Assembly: GCA_029834535.1 (NCBI GenBank)
Contig: JAQMWT010000200.1
Span: 1-64,000 of the forward strand
Direction: 5' to 3'
From: Chrysophaeum taylorii
Taxonomy: Eukaryota > Sar > Pelagophyceae > Pelagomonadales > Pelagomonadaceae
DNA: 64,000 bases
Shown here: piece after piece, positions 63,292 to 64,000 of the stretch
Layout: every line of letters starts with the position of its first letter
Position numbering within the stretch: position 1 is the first letter of the stretch
Notes under the pieces: model-generated
Seen by the model: only the letters and a program-made list of their open reading frames with translations
What the model was told of the DNA's origin: nothing
Databases searched by the model: none
Program-made: the position numbers and the translations under genes

Positions 63292-64000
63292 ATGAGCGAC
63301 GACAACAACACCTGGGAGGCCCTGGGGGTCCACCCAAAGCTGAGCGAAGCGTGCCTCGCGCTCGGGTGGTCGAAACCGACCCCGATCCAGGAGCAAGCAA
63401 TCCCCCTCGGAATCGAGGGCCGCGATGTCATCGGACTCGCCGAGACGGGGAGCGGTAAGACCGGGGCCTTTGCCGTGCCCGTGATTCACCGGCTCCTCGA
63501 CAAGCCCCGGCGGCTATACGCGGCGGTGCTCGCGCCGACCCGCGAGCTCGCCTTCCAGATCCTCGAAGTATTCCAAGGCCTCGGCGCGGGCCTTGGGCTC
63601 CGAGCCGTCGGCGTCGTGGGCGGCGTCGATATGGTCGACCAGGCGGTCGCTCTCGCGAAGTATCCTCACGTCGTCGTGGCGACGCCCGGACGGCTCGTCG
63701 ACCACCTCCAGAATACCAAGGGGTTTTCGCTGCGGTCGACGCAGTGTCTGGTGATGGACGAAGCCGACAGGATGCTTTCTATGGACTTTGAGAAGGAGCT
63801 GGACGCGATTCTCCAATCGACGAACGAGGACCGGCTGACGATGCTGTTTTCGGCGACGATGACCAGCAAGGTCCAAAAACTCCAGCGCGCCTCGCTCTCG
63901 AACCCAAAGCGCGTCGAAGTTTCGGACAAATACAAAGCGCCGGCAAAGCTGTCGCAGTTCTACCTCTTTGTTCCCGCGAAATTCAAGGACTGCTACCTCG
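63292..64000 (+). CDS. DDX47: DEAD-box RNA helicase DDX47/Rrp3, N-terminal part
   Basis: 236 residues are visible before the window ends. Q-motif: WEALGVHPKL...GWSKPTPIQ (8-33). Motif I AETGSGKT (50-57), Ia PTRELA (82-87), GG (110-111), Ib TPGRLVDHL (131-139), motif II DEAD (156-159), motif III SAT (187-189). GRDVIGLAETGSGKTGAFA, NTKGFSLRS, SATMTSKVQKLQRASL and FVPAKFKDCYL match DDX47/Rrp3 rather than other DEAD-box groups. In yeast and human this nucleolar ATP-dependent helicase acts in 18S pre-rRNA processing. Only a 7-residue N-terminal tail precedes the core, so it is a short form. The C-terminal RecA domain lies outside the window. Start codon chosen as the first ATG after the divergent gene. 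Confidence 0.96.
   Translation, partial: MSDDNNTWEALGVHPKLSEACLALGWSKPTPIQEQAIPLGIEGRDVIGLAETGSGKTGAFAVPVIHRLLDKPRRLYAAVLAPTRELAFQILEVFQGLGAGLGLRAVGVVGGVDMVDQAVALAKYPHVVVATPGRLVDHLQNTKGFSLRSTQCLVMDEADRMLSMDFEKELDAILQSTNEDRLTMLFSATMTSKVQKLQRASLSNPKRVEVSDKYKAPAKLSQFYLFVPAKFKDCYL

Noticed and set aside
1-64000. CRISPR arrays, phage or bacterial operon structure
   Set aside because: No regularly spaced identical repeats; genes are eukaryotic with plastid signals, and repeats are transposon-derived.

Overview
The window looks like nuclear DNA of a eukaryotic alga with secondary plastids, most likely an ochrophyte (stramenopile). Two fucoxanthin-chlorophyll a/c light-harvesting genes carry an AAAFAP-type plastid-targeting motif, and most host genes are GC-rich, intron-poor and tightly packed. 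The exact lineage (pelagophyte or another) cannot be settled from this sequence. No rRNA, convincing tRNA, CRISPR or bacterial operon was seen.

Roughly four fifths of the window is transposable-element fossil. From left to right: a Copia element (A, minus, runs off the left edge); a Copia element with extra genes (B, minus, ~5.7-16.1 kb); its plus-strand relative (C, 16.48-29.79 kb) with matching 404-bp LTRs and a Helitron helicase remnant inserted in its leader; several 3' ends of one LINE family (30.7-35.0 kb); a relative of A (D, 40.3-45.7 kb); a probable PIF/Harbinger DNA transposon with terminal inverted repeats (46.0-51.9 kb) that contains a Ty3/Gypsy remnant; a second, inverted Helitron remnant; a very young 438-bp miniature LTR element (TRIM) with a perfect 5-bp target duplication; and a C-rich non-autonomous LTR-derived region (E, 54.65-62.2 kb).

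Host genes lie in islands: a fatty-acid-binding-protein-like gene with two very short introns (29.9-30.4 kb), two near-identical FCP light-harvesting genes and two membrane-protein genes (33.2-39.8 kb), a CREG-family secreted glycoprotein gene (53.7-54.3 kb), and a head-to-head pair, a plastid-type methyltransferase and the DEAD-box helicase DDX47/Rrp3, separated by only 35 bp (62.3-64.0 kb).

The most interesting finding is that B and C both carry a cytosine-C5 DNA methyltransferase-like domain between the aspartic protease and the integrase, plus a third coding region downstream of RNase H. This suggests retrotransposons that carry their own epigenetic enzyme. C also shows a primer-binding site that matches the anticodon arm of initiator tRNA-Met (half-tRNA priming), and the TRIM shares this type of site.
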